Assembly: GCF_026151205.1 (NCBI RefSeq)
Contig: NC_087072.1
Span: forward strand, 850,375-914,374
DNA: 64,000 bases
Origin: Bolinopsis microptera
Taxonomy: Eukaryota; Ctenophora; Tentaculata; Lobata; Bolinopsidae
Direction: 5' to 3'
The position numbers and the translations under genes are program-made. Each line of letters begins with the position of its first letter. Position 1 is the stretch's first letter. A model generated the notes under the pieces. The model saw nothing but the letters and a program-made list of their open reading frames with translations, was not told the DNA's origin and ran no database searches. Below are positions 54,901 to 58,555 of the stretch, in pieces.

Positions 54901-57746
54901 ACATCTTCCTTTGTTCATGACTTCAATTCCGAACTTGTCGTTCCTGCAGGCATCGTCCTTCATCAGGCACTCGTTGAATTGCTCCTCACAATAGTTAGAG
55001 CAGACAAAGTCACTGGCGAACATGTCAGCTCTATCACAGTATGAAGGACACTCACAGGTATGTCCGTGTCCAGCAGCGTAGTTCCCGACACACTGTTTCT
55101 CCCCGGGGCAGGTCACTCCCTCGCACAGATCCAGTACAGTCAGGTAGGCGTCCACTTCATCACAGCCGTGTCTGTTGCAGGCAAGACAGGTGTACCAGCC
55201 TTCATTAGGTTCGTCCACATTGTTGATTGTGATAGAGTTGATGGTCGTCTGACTGACATGACCGCTGCTAAAAGCATTGAAGGATTCCAGGTTGGGTCTG
55301 GACAACTGGTCTTTCCTGGTAAGGGTAATCTGAGGGGTCATGGCAGCCTTTGCTTCACAATCAAATCTACCAGTTCCACCAGGAGCAACAGTAATATTGA
55401 CTGGAGCGATGGTTATGACTGGGGGCTGTTTCACCACTTCAGGGTCTACGGTGGGTTCAGCTTCTGCCTCTGTAGTATAAGGGTAGGTGGTGAAGGTATC
55501 ATCAGCCTCAGTAGTCTGCTGAGGGGACGAATAGGAGTCTCCAGTGGTGACAGCGTTCTCACTGGTGTATACATATGTAGTGGGGTACTCTTCTTCCTTT
55601 GTGGGTCGCTCAGTCTCGGCTCTAGTATCAGAGGTGGAGACAGGACCATTACTTGGGCTAAAGTTGAGTTCATCAAGATAAGCTCCACAAAGAGCATTCT
55701 TAGCGTCCTCGTCAATCAGTCCGAACTCAGAGCAGATCTCGTAGTTCTCACACAGGTATTTCATTCCTCCGAAAGAGCAGGATTTTTCTTGATCATCATC
55801 GTACTCGTAAGAGAGGGCAGCAACAGAGAGGGAGAGAAGTAAAACTAATACTCGTAGAGTCATGTTGGTCTTCACAGAAATACTATCGAGCATTAAAATA
55901 GATGGGTTTACTAGTGCAAAACAAACAAGTCGATAGAAAAGATCGGTTAAATGTGAGGTAGACGGTGCAGGAGGAACATTTATACCAAACCCTGACGCCG
56001 TGATGCAACTCCCCCACCCTCTACACCCAGCCTACAAAATCCGGCAGTCGTCACCAACCAAAAGGAGAAGTGTGACGTCAAACACCACCACTGGACAGTA
56101 ACTAACACACTCCCTCTAGTTTAACATCACGTAATCACATCATCAGACTGGTCTTCTCAGATATCCGAGCCCAAAATACATATATTCGGTATTTCACAGA
56201 CACTTCCTTGCATGTATGCAAATATGTTTTGTTATATTTATAGAATGTGGTAATCGACCATAATATGCTATTGATTAGTTACGGCAGTTGTTGAGACAGC
56301 CATTTACCAAACAGACTCTTCTCTCGATAACTTGATAAGCTTTATTAATAACTTAATTTTAGTGACCTAATTTGAACTTTCTTTTCTGCCTGAATAACGG
56401 ATACAAACGCGTTAAAATTAAATTTGTTAAATATTATGGCGATACATTTGAATTACATCATGATGATTGATGATGTGATTGAACAAAGTGATATTAAATA
56501 TCTAATAGGAATAATCCCTGTGTTCACGGGCAAATGCTTTTTCCTTTTTGAACAAGCCTGCAGTTTCCGGAGAGGGAGTTCAAGATAATACAGTTATAAG
56601 TAGAATACAGTTATAAGTTAAAGTAGCGGTTAATTGCTAATTCTACCTCTAACACTACCCCTCAACTAACACTAAATATTAAGTCCCCACAGATGCAGGA
56701 TGTGGCCCCCTAACACTAACACTAAATATTAAGTCCCCACAGATGCAGGATGTGGCCCCCTCAACTAACACTAAATATTAAGTCCCCACAGATGCAGGAT
56801 GTGGCCCCCCTCAACTAACACTAAATATTAAGTCCCCACAGATGCAGGATGTGGCCCCCCTCAACTAACACTAAATATTAAGTCCCCACAGATGCAGGAT
56901 GTGGCCCCCTAACACTACCTCTAACACTACCCCCTCAACTAACACTAAATATTAAGTCCCCACAGATGCAGGATGTGGCCCCCAAGTCCAAGTTCACCCA
57001 GCTCCCGGTTATCCACGTGACAGCAGGACCGAGTCAGACGGACAGGACTCACTGTCTGTACCAGTGCCCCGTCTACTCTACACGTGCTATGGACGACAAA
57101 CCTCTCTTCTTCTTAGGTAAGCTCTTCCCACACTGTTTTCTAAAACACTCTTAACTTCTTATTTAAATAAACATTAAAACCCATTTCCCAAAAATTTGGG
57201 AAAATGTCCACATATTTTTTTACCTGGGGACCCCATGCAGGATATTATGTTCATAAACAATAATAAATAAAGATTCAGCGGAATGACAGGCTGAGCGCCG
57301 CCCAGTAAATATTTCGTTTGATATCACGAGATCCTTTGAGAGGCTTAGAATTGGGTCTCTCATCTCGAAAAGCTTGTTAGGCTCGTTACTTCGTTCATCT
57401 CCCCCTTACTTGAGCGCTTGTGCATAACTGTGAACCGTAACCACTAATGAAGAACCGATACTGTGTGGAGAGGAAACCATGTAATGTGAACCTTGAACAA
57501 TAAGCCCTACCCCGAGTACTTTAATCTGACTGAGATCGCGTCATACCCTCCATTTGCCGTACACCTCGATGACAATAGTCGATTTACTGTTCGGCGATTT
57601 CCCTTTCCCCAAGCTGTTTTACTGTGGCCGTATTCCTGAAATGTAAGTTGTTCCCGTATTATAACTTAATCTTTTCAGACATATTCAACGAGAATGTTCA
57701 CTACTCCAAGTGGGCTTTACGTGGACTCTGCTGTTGTATGCGATGA
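1..57746 (+). CDS. Dynein heavy chain, divergent (DNHD1-like), 3' half of gene, 43 exons
   Basis: Motor subunit of the dynein family, an AAA+ ATPase ring with a microtubule-binding stalk, probably ciliary. The 5' part (tail, AAA1, AAA2) lies left of the window. Exons I could place: 369-453, 1250-1381, 1685-1796, 2149-2255, 2412-2627, 3739-3856, 4899-5027, 5157-5355, 6672-6858, 6951-7067, 7888-8018, 8362-8490, 13572-13731, 15520-15623, 16764-16863, 20966-21082, 29771-29935, 30664-30816, 30950-31208, 31492-31593, 31874-32037, 32346-32676, 32849-33077, 33172-33305, 33514-33632, 33883-34071, 34318-34838, 35200-35311, 35543-35704, 36179-36315, 36603-36837, 39937-40104, 41425-41611, 42283-42536, 43632-43743, 43922-44121, 44245-44415, 44541-44702, 45011-45160, 45845-46015, 46676-46756, 56966-57116, 57679-57746. 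Each has AG before and GT after, and the frame stays open through to TGA. Bases 1-11 may be the tail of one more exon: donor gtaaag, phase 2, compatible with exon 369. The DNHD1 assignment is inference from degenerate motifs; a diverged DNAH is the alternative. Confidence 0.88.
369..3856 (+). CDS. Dynein AAA3 region (exons 369-453 to 3739-3856)
   Basis: Six exons. The segment reading VNFVTRTLVYCENTKPTLFQE, then GNNYGAPQGKRLCLFVDDMN, matches the AAA3 stretch in which a conserved NFSA-type strand is followed by YGPPxGK and the Walker B strand (LCLFVDD here). The next exon, LDMGGIYDNEKAGKWK, fits the 'D..G.YD....' segment. The family's AMGPPGGGRN motif is replaced by IGAMRNPSQGTE, so the glycine-rich sensor loop is lost. 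The RHF motif of the following helix is kept (LLRHFMVFNV). Exon 2412-2627 ends RYHYCFNVTTIVNIAK, the counterpart of the 'HYLFNLRDLSRV' signature closing AAA3. Exon 3739-3856 contains LLWLHEAERVVSDAI, matching 'LWVHE..RVF.DRL'. The P-loop of AAA3 itself is upstream of the window. Confidence 0.85.
454..1249 (+). repeat. GAAAGTAGAAAGT satellite interspersed with copies of the next exon's acceptor
   Basis: From about 505 the intron is GAAAGTAGAAAGT-type simple repeat. It is interrupted by near-identical copies of the block ctgcaggtagtagaacacac... (about 690, 785, 975, 1110). That block is the 3' splice site plus the first 30 or so bases of exon 1250-1381. Only the last copy leads into an open, dynein-matching exon. 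Confidence 0.85.
1388..1486 (+). repeat. Two-and-a-half 45-bp repeats rich in TGACGTCA-like palindromes
   Basis: Tandem units alternate tgacgtcatatcttggtg and ggacgtcacaacttggtg inside the intron after exon 1250-1381. The TGACGTCA core is a CRE-type palindrome. A further copy of gtgacgtcatatctt lies near 1636. Regulatory function is not shown by the sequence. Confidence 0.7.
2628..3253 (+). repeat. 68-bp minisatellite made of exon 2412-2627 tail plus its donor, about 9 copies
   Basis: Each unit starts with the intron donor gtttgttaacag and ends with the last ~55 bases of the preceding exon (ccggggcgctatcac ... tatagccaag). Thus the exon end and 5' splice site are reiterated. Units begin GT and end AG. 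The rest of the intron to 3738 is AT-rich, with a short ggttattttga repeat at about 3608-3705; no gene is seen there. Confidence 0.9.
3857..4898 (+). other. Dynein intron, no recognisable feature
   Basis: AT-rich intron between exons 3739-3856 and 4899-5027. Short open frames exist on both strands but none resembles a known protein. Confidence 0.6.
4899..13731 (+). CDS. Dynein AAA4 region with degenerate P-loop
   Basis: Seven exons (4899-5027, 5157-5355, 6672-6858, 6951-7067, 7888-8018, 8362-8490, 13572-13731). EHILKIHRVITMTR leads directly into GNMLCVGSHGNNLDLL, where the usual AAA4 loop is GVGGSGKQSL. The P-loop lysine and following Ser/Thr are replaced by Asn-Asn, so nucleotide binding here is doubtful. 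Downstream landmarks are intact: LLINVRNSNIAHEEELMEKLN followed by SGEIPFLFTNDEMEGLL (family GEVPNLF..DE), RVKRNLRIVICIEPNSP (RVR.NLHIVLCMSPVG) and CQVSWLMEWPKAAL (IDWF..WP..AL). The last exon follows a 5 kb intron made almost entirely of copies of its own acceptor. Confidence 0.87.
5552..5800 (+). repeat. 49-bp intronic minisatellite, about 5 copies
   Basis: Unit begins cttttgaaggctttgcgaaa and ends ttcaaactgaagtga. The array lies within the 1.3 kb intron 5356-6671. The remainder of that intron is AT-rich and I see nothing else in it. Confidence 0.85.
7068..7887 (+). other. Dynein intron, no recognisable feature
   Basis: Contains short degenerate repeats of the type gtgagtgaataa at about 7637-7700 and two similar 'ctcaaactagag' phrases near 7097-7150. 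No gene or element is recognised. Confidence 0.5.
8491..8594 (+). repeat. 50-bp tandem copies of exon 8362-8490 tail plus donor
   Basis: The final ~43 bases of the exon and its donor gtaagt are repeated two further times. Three consecutive potential 5' splice sites therefore lie at 8491, 8541 and 8591. Confidence 0.88.
9175..13571 (+). repeat. 4.4 kb array of roughly 100 copies of the acceptor and start of exon 13572
   Basis: Units are 43 bp, or 38 bp lacking atcac. Each contains a pyrimidine-rich acceptor (ttgcttcccctcag), 16 exon bases and gtgataac. The last copy at 13561-13595 reads straight into coding sequence (DLLVQVITNIHTLVQ). Because neither 38 nor 43 is a multiple of three, upstream acceptors give short frames that stop. 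The upstream part of the intron (8595-9174) is unique AT-rich sequence. Confidence 0.93.
13732..15519 (+). other. Dynein intron with a G-homopolymer and a small duplication
   Basis: Holds a G homopolymer at about 14072-14093, a duplicated ~54-bp segment at 14690-14798 (ending caataaattga in both copies), and short gttactatggttac-type motifs at about 14000-14030 and 15137-15175. No coding region recognised. Confidence 0.6.
15520..32676 (+). CDS. Dynein stalk: coiled coil 1, microtubule-binding tip, coiled coil 2
   Basis: Nine exons. CC1 runs through GPKVYQQFLDYFIALYTKK, SMVESCKKMNEAIFSGEKV, VQELLKQLTKKSAALEKIK and the very charged exon 29771-29935 (KEERRERRRVKILQQYEAAK). Exon 30664-30816 has LDRNLIDSIRVMPSPPNMV, the equivalent of the family's 'DI..VR.M..PP..V' just before the microtubule-binding domain. 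Exons 30950-31593 carry a basic, proline-rich insertion (TPRDRRKTKARIKVPP and APPPVSILDRRQS) not typical of standard axonemal stalks. Exon 31874-32037 contains KVGFIYKYMLALLAYHHAY, matching the conserved tip helix. Exon 32346-32676 is CC2 and ends NCVLAAAFLAYCGSLIG, the standard entry into AAA5 ('LLAAAFLSY.G'). The 8.7 kb intron 21083-29770 contains the nested transposons. Confidence 0.85.
15624..16763 (+). other. Dynein intron; partial duplicates of both flanking splice junctions
   Basis: At about 15693-15720 a copy of the upstream exon end plus donor occurs (acccttcacaagtgagtggg). At 16699-16740 there is a copy of the downstream acceptor and exon start, 46 bases before the real one at 16764. 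The rest has no recognised feature. Confidence 0.75.
16864..19510 (+). repeat. Array of 42-bp (and 66-bp) copies of exon 16764-16863 tail plus donor
   Basis: About 60 units beginning gtatttagtggggagaagg and ending actcaaatacag. Some are the 66-bp form that carries 24 bases of authentic intron start (gtattttatgagtagtaacc). Both lengths are multiples of three, so long meaningless open frames run across the array on both strands. In the true dynein frame the first eight extra units stay open as repeats of VFSGEKVLADTQIQ, until a TAG at about 17213. Confidence 0.92.
19740..20910 (+). mobile_element. TA-flanked non-autonomous DNA transposon with internal minisatellite
   Basis: Starts GGCTATCCA and ends TGGATAGCC, flanked by TA on both sides (19738-19739 and 20911-20912). 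Subterminal ttttatctagataaacagat occurs near both ends. The interior (about 19950-20350) is a ~57-bp minisatellite based on cttcaaaacagtagaccacc. The 154-residue open frame in it is repeat-derived, with no transposase signature. Length 1171 bp. The TA duplication is compatible with Tc1/mariner-like or several other superfamilies. Confidence 0.72.
21083..21750 (+). repeat. 53-bp minisatellite beginning at the donor of exon 20966-21082
   Basis: Unit gtgagtctcacagttggtgt ... atggcaacta; the first unit starts exactly at the splice donor, and each unit's end resembles the exon end (gcaacta). About 12 copies. The array is split by the 6.9 kb transposon and resumes at 28669-28827. Confidence 0.9.
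21925..23891 (+). mobile_element. Nested 1967-bp element with 316-bp terminal inverted repeats, AATATT target duplication
   Basis: Ends are GGAGTTTTCACCC and GGGTGAAAACTCC; inverted repeats 21925-22240 and 23576-23891 have the same length. AATATT flanks both sides (21919-21924 and 23892-23897). The unoccupied site survives in the opposite arm of the host transposon, where ccg-AATATT-ggggggtagg is uninterrupted (reverse strand near 28490-28500). This gives direct evidence for insertion and for a 6-base duplication. It carries one broken gene. Confidence 0.85.
22380..23498 (+). pseudogene. Transposon-encoded protein of an uncharacterised family, frameshifted
   Basis: The intact part is a 260-residue frame at 22716-23498 (WYLTEESIVFSLFNEDLP, LNTNITRDEESYQELVQ). 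Upstream, other frames supply the expected N-terminal pieces: WLACRHHILELVVGAAFFEL at about 22431-22490, then WDTLDLDDLQLPYVPSLY and TLRRGDYKELLA up to about 22719. At least two frame changes are therefore needed, and this copy looks broken. From memory, proteins with CRHH, RxDYxEL and WYLxEELV motifs recur as multicopy unnamed proteins in cnidarian and arthropod genomes. Their presence within 316-bp inverted repeats suggests this is the element's own protein. No catalytic triad can be assigned. Confidence 0.6.
23992..24477 (+). other. Transposon interior, unassigned
   Basis: AT-rich. A 148-residue frame at 24121-24567 has no resemblance I recognise and runs into the microsatellite. An acggacaaaaac phrase occurs here and again near 25230 and 27290, bordering the pyrimidine tracts. 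Confidence 0.4.
24478..27300. repeat. TCC/GGA microsatellite block with a large inverted repeat
   Basis: 24478-25600 is CTC-rich, about 25610-26795 is GAG-rich, and 26805-27300 is CTC-rich again. The segment 25598 to about 26070 is the near-exact reverse complement of about 26805-27302, so it can fold back around a ~735-base spacer. All long Pro/Leu/Ser or Glu/Arg frames here are low-complexity artefacts. Confidence 0.88.
27498..28028 (-). pseudogene. C-terminal fragment of retroelement-associated nuclease-like protein
   Basis: 176 residues read GLWSPMEMAFFDIRVLQPGA, KLYNKHEREKERKYGDR, NGLVFSTNGGMSPQATMFLK, RRLRFELLKTVLIAVRGHRG, then an acidic tail. This pattern (AFFDxRV ... YxxHExEKxxxY ... 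LVFSTxGGM ... LLxxxLxxxRGxRG) is one I recall as a multicopy domain at the C-terminus of transposon proteins in cnidarians and other invertebrates. The FFDIRV strand with downstream conserved residues could be a PD-(D/E)XK-type nuclease core, which is inference. Stops occur immediately upstream, so the N-terminal portion is missing. Confidence 0.55.
28669..28827 (+). repeat. Continuation of the 53-bp minisatellite right of the transposon
   Basis: About three further copies of the unit seen at 21083-21750, ending in a C homopolymer (about 28829-28838). This shows that the 6.9 kb element inserted into a pre-existing array. Confidence 0.9.
29095..29360 (+). repeat. 45-bp intronic minisatellite, about 6 copies
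   Basis: Unit includes gttactagttaccagtcggtgg and cctttacttgttgggggaat. It shares the gttac/ctagttacc phrase with other arrays in the window. Unique AT-rich sequence continues to the next exon at 29771. Confidence 0.88.
29936..30663 (+). other. Dynein intron, no recognisable feature
   Basis: No repeat or gene recognised. The open stretch just before 30664 reads in the dynein frame, but the acceptor cctgttcag at 30655-30663 is the one that restores phase with the preceding exon. Confidence 0.55.
32038..32345 (+). repeat. Intron with truncated copy of the preceding exon end and donor
   Basis: At about 32079-32112 a shortened copy of exon 31874-32037 (ctagccctgctgg fused to ggctcttctcaag) is followed by a second donor, gtgaga. 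Short gtaaccatggtaaccacatagt repeats lie between the two donors. Confidence 0.75.
32849..34838 (+). CDS. Dynein AAA5 region, with an in-frame 57-residue internal duplication
   Basis: Five exons. WLLIFDSEGISEHWL corresponds to the AAA5 signature 'WPL.IDPQGQA..W', and GKILVVTEADDNLISEDSR to the 'G.PLLL..V.E.LDP' block. EVVGVPGFKLYIVCNKKPTNH matches '....FRLYI.TKL.NPH'. The last exon (34318-34838) has ETLLADTPAIKKLLNMKK ('EILEDE.AI..L..SK'), then YRPLAVRAAVIYRTSMLMSR and NPMYQWSLLQFLPVF ('YRPVA.R.S.LFF....L..I.PMYQYSL..F..LF'). In this exon the segment from ENARNSEAN through LLQFLPVF occurs twice in tandem, offset by 171 bases, keeping frame. The family needs only one copy, so this is an insertion in the AAA5-AAA6 linker or an assembly duplication. 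Confidence 0.86.
33752..33850 (+). repeat. 18-bp minisatellite just before an acceptor, about 5 copies
   Basis: Unit catactctaacactccac, located 30-130 bases upstream of exon 33883-34071. Confidence 0.88.
34485..34826 (+). repeat. 171-bp tandem duplication inside a coding exon
   Basis: About 156 identical bases recur at an offset of 171 (34485-34640 and 34656-34811), so 57 codons are added without changing frame. The junction carries a small extra copy of tctccagttcctacc. Confidence 0.9.
34839..35140 (+). repeat. Four to five copies of exon 34318-34838 tail plus donor
   Basis: Units contain cgagtcctctgttaaacag, agtgatag and the donor gtaagtgttgctaaag, with variable 3' extensions (ggatttatcatg, gtgagaggatatatt). 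Confidence 0.9.
35200..41611 (+). CDS. Dynein AAA6 region
   Basis: Six exons: 35200-35311, 35543-35704, 36179-36315, 36603-36837, 39937-40104, 41425-41611. LTYIKGLFANDKGIFSLAVL is the counterpart of 'Y..VCRGLFE.HKLLFSF'. KIFEWMTDEQWQNLQ matches 'P.WLSD..W..L'. VQHLMLIRAVRPVRFITAAL corresponds to 'FQKLLLLRCLRPDRV..A', and SARTPILLLYRDEPENARFL to 'S...TPLIFVLSPGADP...L'. QAGQWVHLHAVHNCPDIL replaces 'G.WV.LQN.HLA', and NSNFRMWLSCEPVDDFPSAV matches 'H.DFRLWLT..P...FPV.IL'. The sequence is clearly dynein but noticeably relaxed at several normally invariant residues. Confidence 0.87.
35925..36178 (+). repeat. ATGTATAATACC minisatellite ending at the acceptor of exon 36179
   Basis: Variable 26-36 bp units of tacaatgtataataccatgt and atttgtat; the last unit runs into the acceptor tgtatcag. 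Confidence 0.85.
37125..39715 (+). repeat. 65-bp minisatellite, about 40 copies, with higher-order duplication
   Basis: Unit gggatgggttgattcaaccc then acccccagtattctaag, ggtaaatcagatcaacag, tcgtttctta. The phrase gggttgattcaaccc can form a hairpin in each unit. Variant units (agtcgcgtcgtttc; ctaagagtaaattag; ccccctagtattc) recur about 528 bases apart in 38660-39190 and 39190-39715, showing a block duplication of eight units. It fills most of the 3.1 kb intron 36838-39936. Confidence 0.92.
40315..41424 (+). repeat. 45-bp minisatellite of acceptor plus start of exon 41425, about 24 copies
   Basis: Unit gtaatgaacagtaaggtacc then cttctctaactagtc and ttattctcag. Each unit ends in the real acceptor sequence and begins with the first 14 bases of the exon. 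Reading from an upstream acceptor meets TAG within one unit, so only the last acceptor is productive. Confidence 0.92.
41752..42282 (+). repeat. About 59-bp minisatellite of acceptor plus start of exon 42283, about 9 copies
   Basis: Units contain cactatactccag followed by gtacgagaggggactgggtc and ccctacttcaca (exon start), then attatataatataaca. Only the final copy continues as coding sequence. Confidence 0.92.
42283..57746 (+). CDS. Dynein C-terminal domain and stop codon
   Basis: Ten exons: 42283-42536, 43632-43743, 43922-44121, 44245-44415, 44541-44702, 45011-45160, 45845-46015, 46676-46756, 56966-57116, 57679-57746. NLCLIYNLFQLRGRLAPNGW matches 'LCFFHAV.QERRKFGPIGWN'. RYLLGEVIYGGQVHDPLDKQ matches 'LRYL.GE..YGGRVTD..D.R'. 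RVPRHWQNLAGSISPNPTNT matches 'VP..W...SYPSLKPL', EGMFVYGISLYGASWERTIN matches 'GV.V.GL.LEGA.WD', CLYQCPVYSTRAMDDKPLFF matches 'Y.CPVYKT..R', and the terminal SKWALRGLCCCMR corresponds to 'HWI.RGVALLCQL'. The intron before exon 56966 is 10.2 kb and houses two other genes. No canonical AATAAA is obvious just after the stop. Confidence 0.88.
42537..43505 (+). repeat. 21-bp minisatellite gttaccatagttacactacta starting at the donor, about 45 copies
   Basis: The first unit begins at the donor gttacc of exon 42283-42536. The unit is seven codons long and stop-free in several frames, creating spurious 360-400-residue frames on both strands. Variants (catTATagtt insertions; ctagtaacc) recur in a larger pattern. 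Confidence 0.92.
45170..45575 (+). repeat. 34-bp intronic minisatellite, about 12 copies
   Basis: Unit tttaatactgacacattctc then acaaaacaactcac. It lies just inside the donor of exon 45011-45160. Unique sequence fills 45576-45844. Confidence 0.9.
46130..46285 (+). repeat. 38-bp intronic minisatellite, 4 copies
   Basis: Unit cacactgtaatcttgtttat then ttcctcactcattt. The rest of intron 46016-46675 has no recognised feature apart from a triple ctagggtta near 46368-46391. Confidence 0.85.
46757..47519 (+). other. Dynein intron, left of the nested genes
   Basis: Starts with a duplicated intron head (gtaagatcctttgtaa at 46757 and about 46819) flanking gttactagt-type motifs. No gene recognised. 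The block homologous to the other arm of the inverted duplication begins at about 47520. Confidence 0.55.
47584..47590 (+). promoter_or_regulatory. TATA box of nested gene A
   Basis: TATAAAT lies 115 bases before the ATG at 47705 and is conserved, with its surroundings, in the inverted copy at 55978-55984. A cap site about 30 bases downstream is likely. Confidence 0.6.
47705..50198 (+). CDS. Secreted Ig / follistatin-like / Ig / vWD-C8 protein, nested gene A
   Basis: Two exons, 47705-49048 and 49230-50198, encode 770 residues; the intron is GTAAGT...CCTACAG. Residues 1-18 form a signal peptide (MTLRVLVLLLSLSVAALS). A short Cys motif region follows, then a Thr/Ser/Glu-rich stretch to about 147. 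Ig-like domain 1 ends GWYTCLACN. A Cys-rich follistatin/Kazal-like segment (LCEGVTCPGEKQCVG) spans roughly 244-325. Ig-like domain 2 (GGEYTCEAVN) is followed by a Pro/Thr linker. A von Willebrand D domain starts GDPHFLTYD and contains CGMCGNNDG. A C8-type Cys cluster closes the protein. The start is set at MTLRV because the upstream in-frame codon is CTG, not ATG. Extracellular matrix or mucus-type secretion is likely. It lies wholly inside a dynein intron. Confidence 0.87.
52198..52315 (+). repeat. 20-bp tandem repeat, each unit with a TGACGTCA palindrome, six copies
   Basis: Unit ggctgctacgtgacgtcacc with minor changes. Each carries the full CRE-type octamer within a longer palindrome (ACGTGACGTCAC). 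Confidence 0.85.
53300..53305 (-). terminator. Polyadenylation signal of nested gene B
   Basis: AATAAA on the minus strand, 64 bases past the stop codon of gene B. Confidence 0.6.
53369..55863 (-). CDS. Secreted Ig / follistatin-like / Ig / vWD-C8 protein, nested gene B (inverted paralogue of A)
   Basis: Exon 1 is 54520-55863 and exon 2 is 53369-54337 on the minus strand; both exons have exactly the lengths of gene A (1344 and 969 bases). It encodes the same domain order: signal peptide, acidic Thr-rich region, Ig, Cys-rich follistatin-like segment, Ig, Pro-rich linker, vWD (GDPHF..., CGMCGNNDG) and C8. Differences from gene A are few and partly clustered. The linker reads PPPPAVVTTAAP instead of PPLPAIVTTIAP, and the vWD segment after NDM reads KNRHGKMIDNVNVFGKAW instead of TTRRRKMTDNVDEFGDSW. 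An in-frame upstream ATG at 55893 exists only in this copy; the start shared with gene A at 55863 is preferred because it opens the signal peptide. Confidence 0.87.
55978..55984 (-). promoter_or_regulatory. TATA box of nested gene B
   Basis: TATAAAT on the minus strand, 115 bases upstream of the chosen ATG, mirroring gene A. Similarity between the two promoters extends to about 56045 (the ccggcagtcg block). Confidence 0.6.
56050..56640. other. Dynein intron, right of nested gene B
   Basis: AT-rich, non-repetitive, no gene seen. The inverted-duplication similarity stops at about 56050. Confidence 0.5.
56655..56965 (+). repeat. About 50-bp minisatellite of acceptor plus start of exon 56966, 5-6 copies
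   Basis: Units contain cactaaatattaagtcccc, acag and atgcaggatgtggccccc; that is, the acceptor followed by the first 18 exon bases. The last copy continues into dynein coding sequence. Confidence 0.92.
57222..57310 (+). repeat. Dispersed ~85-bp repeat, copy 1
   Basis: Begins ctggggaccccatgcagg, includes attatgttcataaac, and ends aatgacaggctgagcgccgc and ccagtaaa. Other copies, same orientation: 58558-58752 (interrupted) and 59448-59530. Confidence 0.75.
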
Positions 57747-58555
57747 AGATGCGAGTAAAGCTATTAATATTATAATTAATAACTATTATAAGTATCATCC
57801 TATAACTCGGCCGTTCTAGAGTGCGTCATCCCAACTCCTTTGGTCACATATCATTAACTTAGACTCTGATCAATTATGAATTATGCACAGCTTTTTATGT
57901 GTAATATATGTAATATATTGTATATGTTATTACTTATTCTGTGCTTGTGGAAGACCGAATATGGACTAATTTTGCGAAACGCCGAAACCAATTAACGGTA
58001 TTATTTTGTTACAATTTTGTCAGATTTAAGATTACCTCACTTAGTTTTTAAGTTGCAAACACTGCTGTAGTTTTTCAAGCAGCACTGTTGACTGTAAGGG
58101 GGGACGCAAGTATAACTTCGGCAATAAGTGCTGAGTCCATGGTATGAGAAAAATTATGATTATGTTAATAATACTCGTTGTTATATTTTGTATAAATCAA
58201 TGATCAATATTAGATATGATTACCAAAAATTATTTCACTAAAAATCAATGTTTTATGATTGTACATACAATTAAATTACAAACAACAAAGTTCACCACGC
58301 ACAGTGCATGTTGGGGTGGATTACAGGGCCATTTTTATGACTGGTGACGGGTTTAAAATTTGAAGAAATTTTACCAGTACAGTCAACAGTACCACTGGCA
58401 CTAAATAATGTGAAAGGAAAAGAGATAGCTTACCATGACGTACCTTGCTGCGCATAATTTCGCGGTAAATAGCCACAAAATGGCTGTCCATTGTTAATGG
58501 ACTAGCCCAGTCACCAGTGCGCGCTACTTCGTATCACTTGCTTCAAAGCAAGCAT
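57747..58555. other. Intergenic, no recognised feature
   Basis: AT-rich sequence after the dynein stop. A clear AATAAA close to the stop was not found. Confidence 0.5.
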
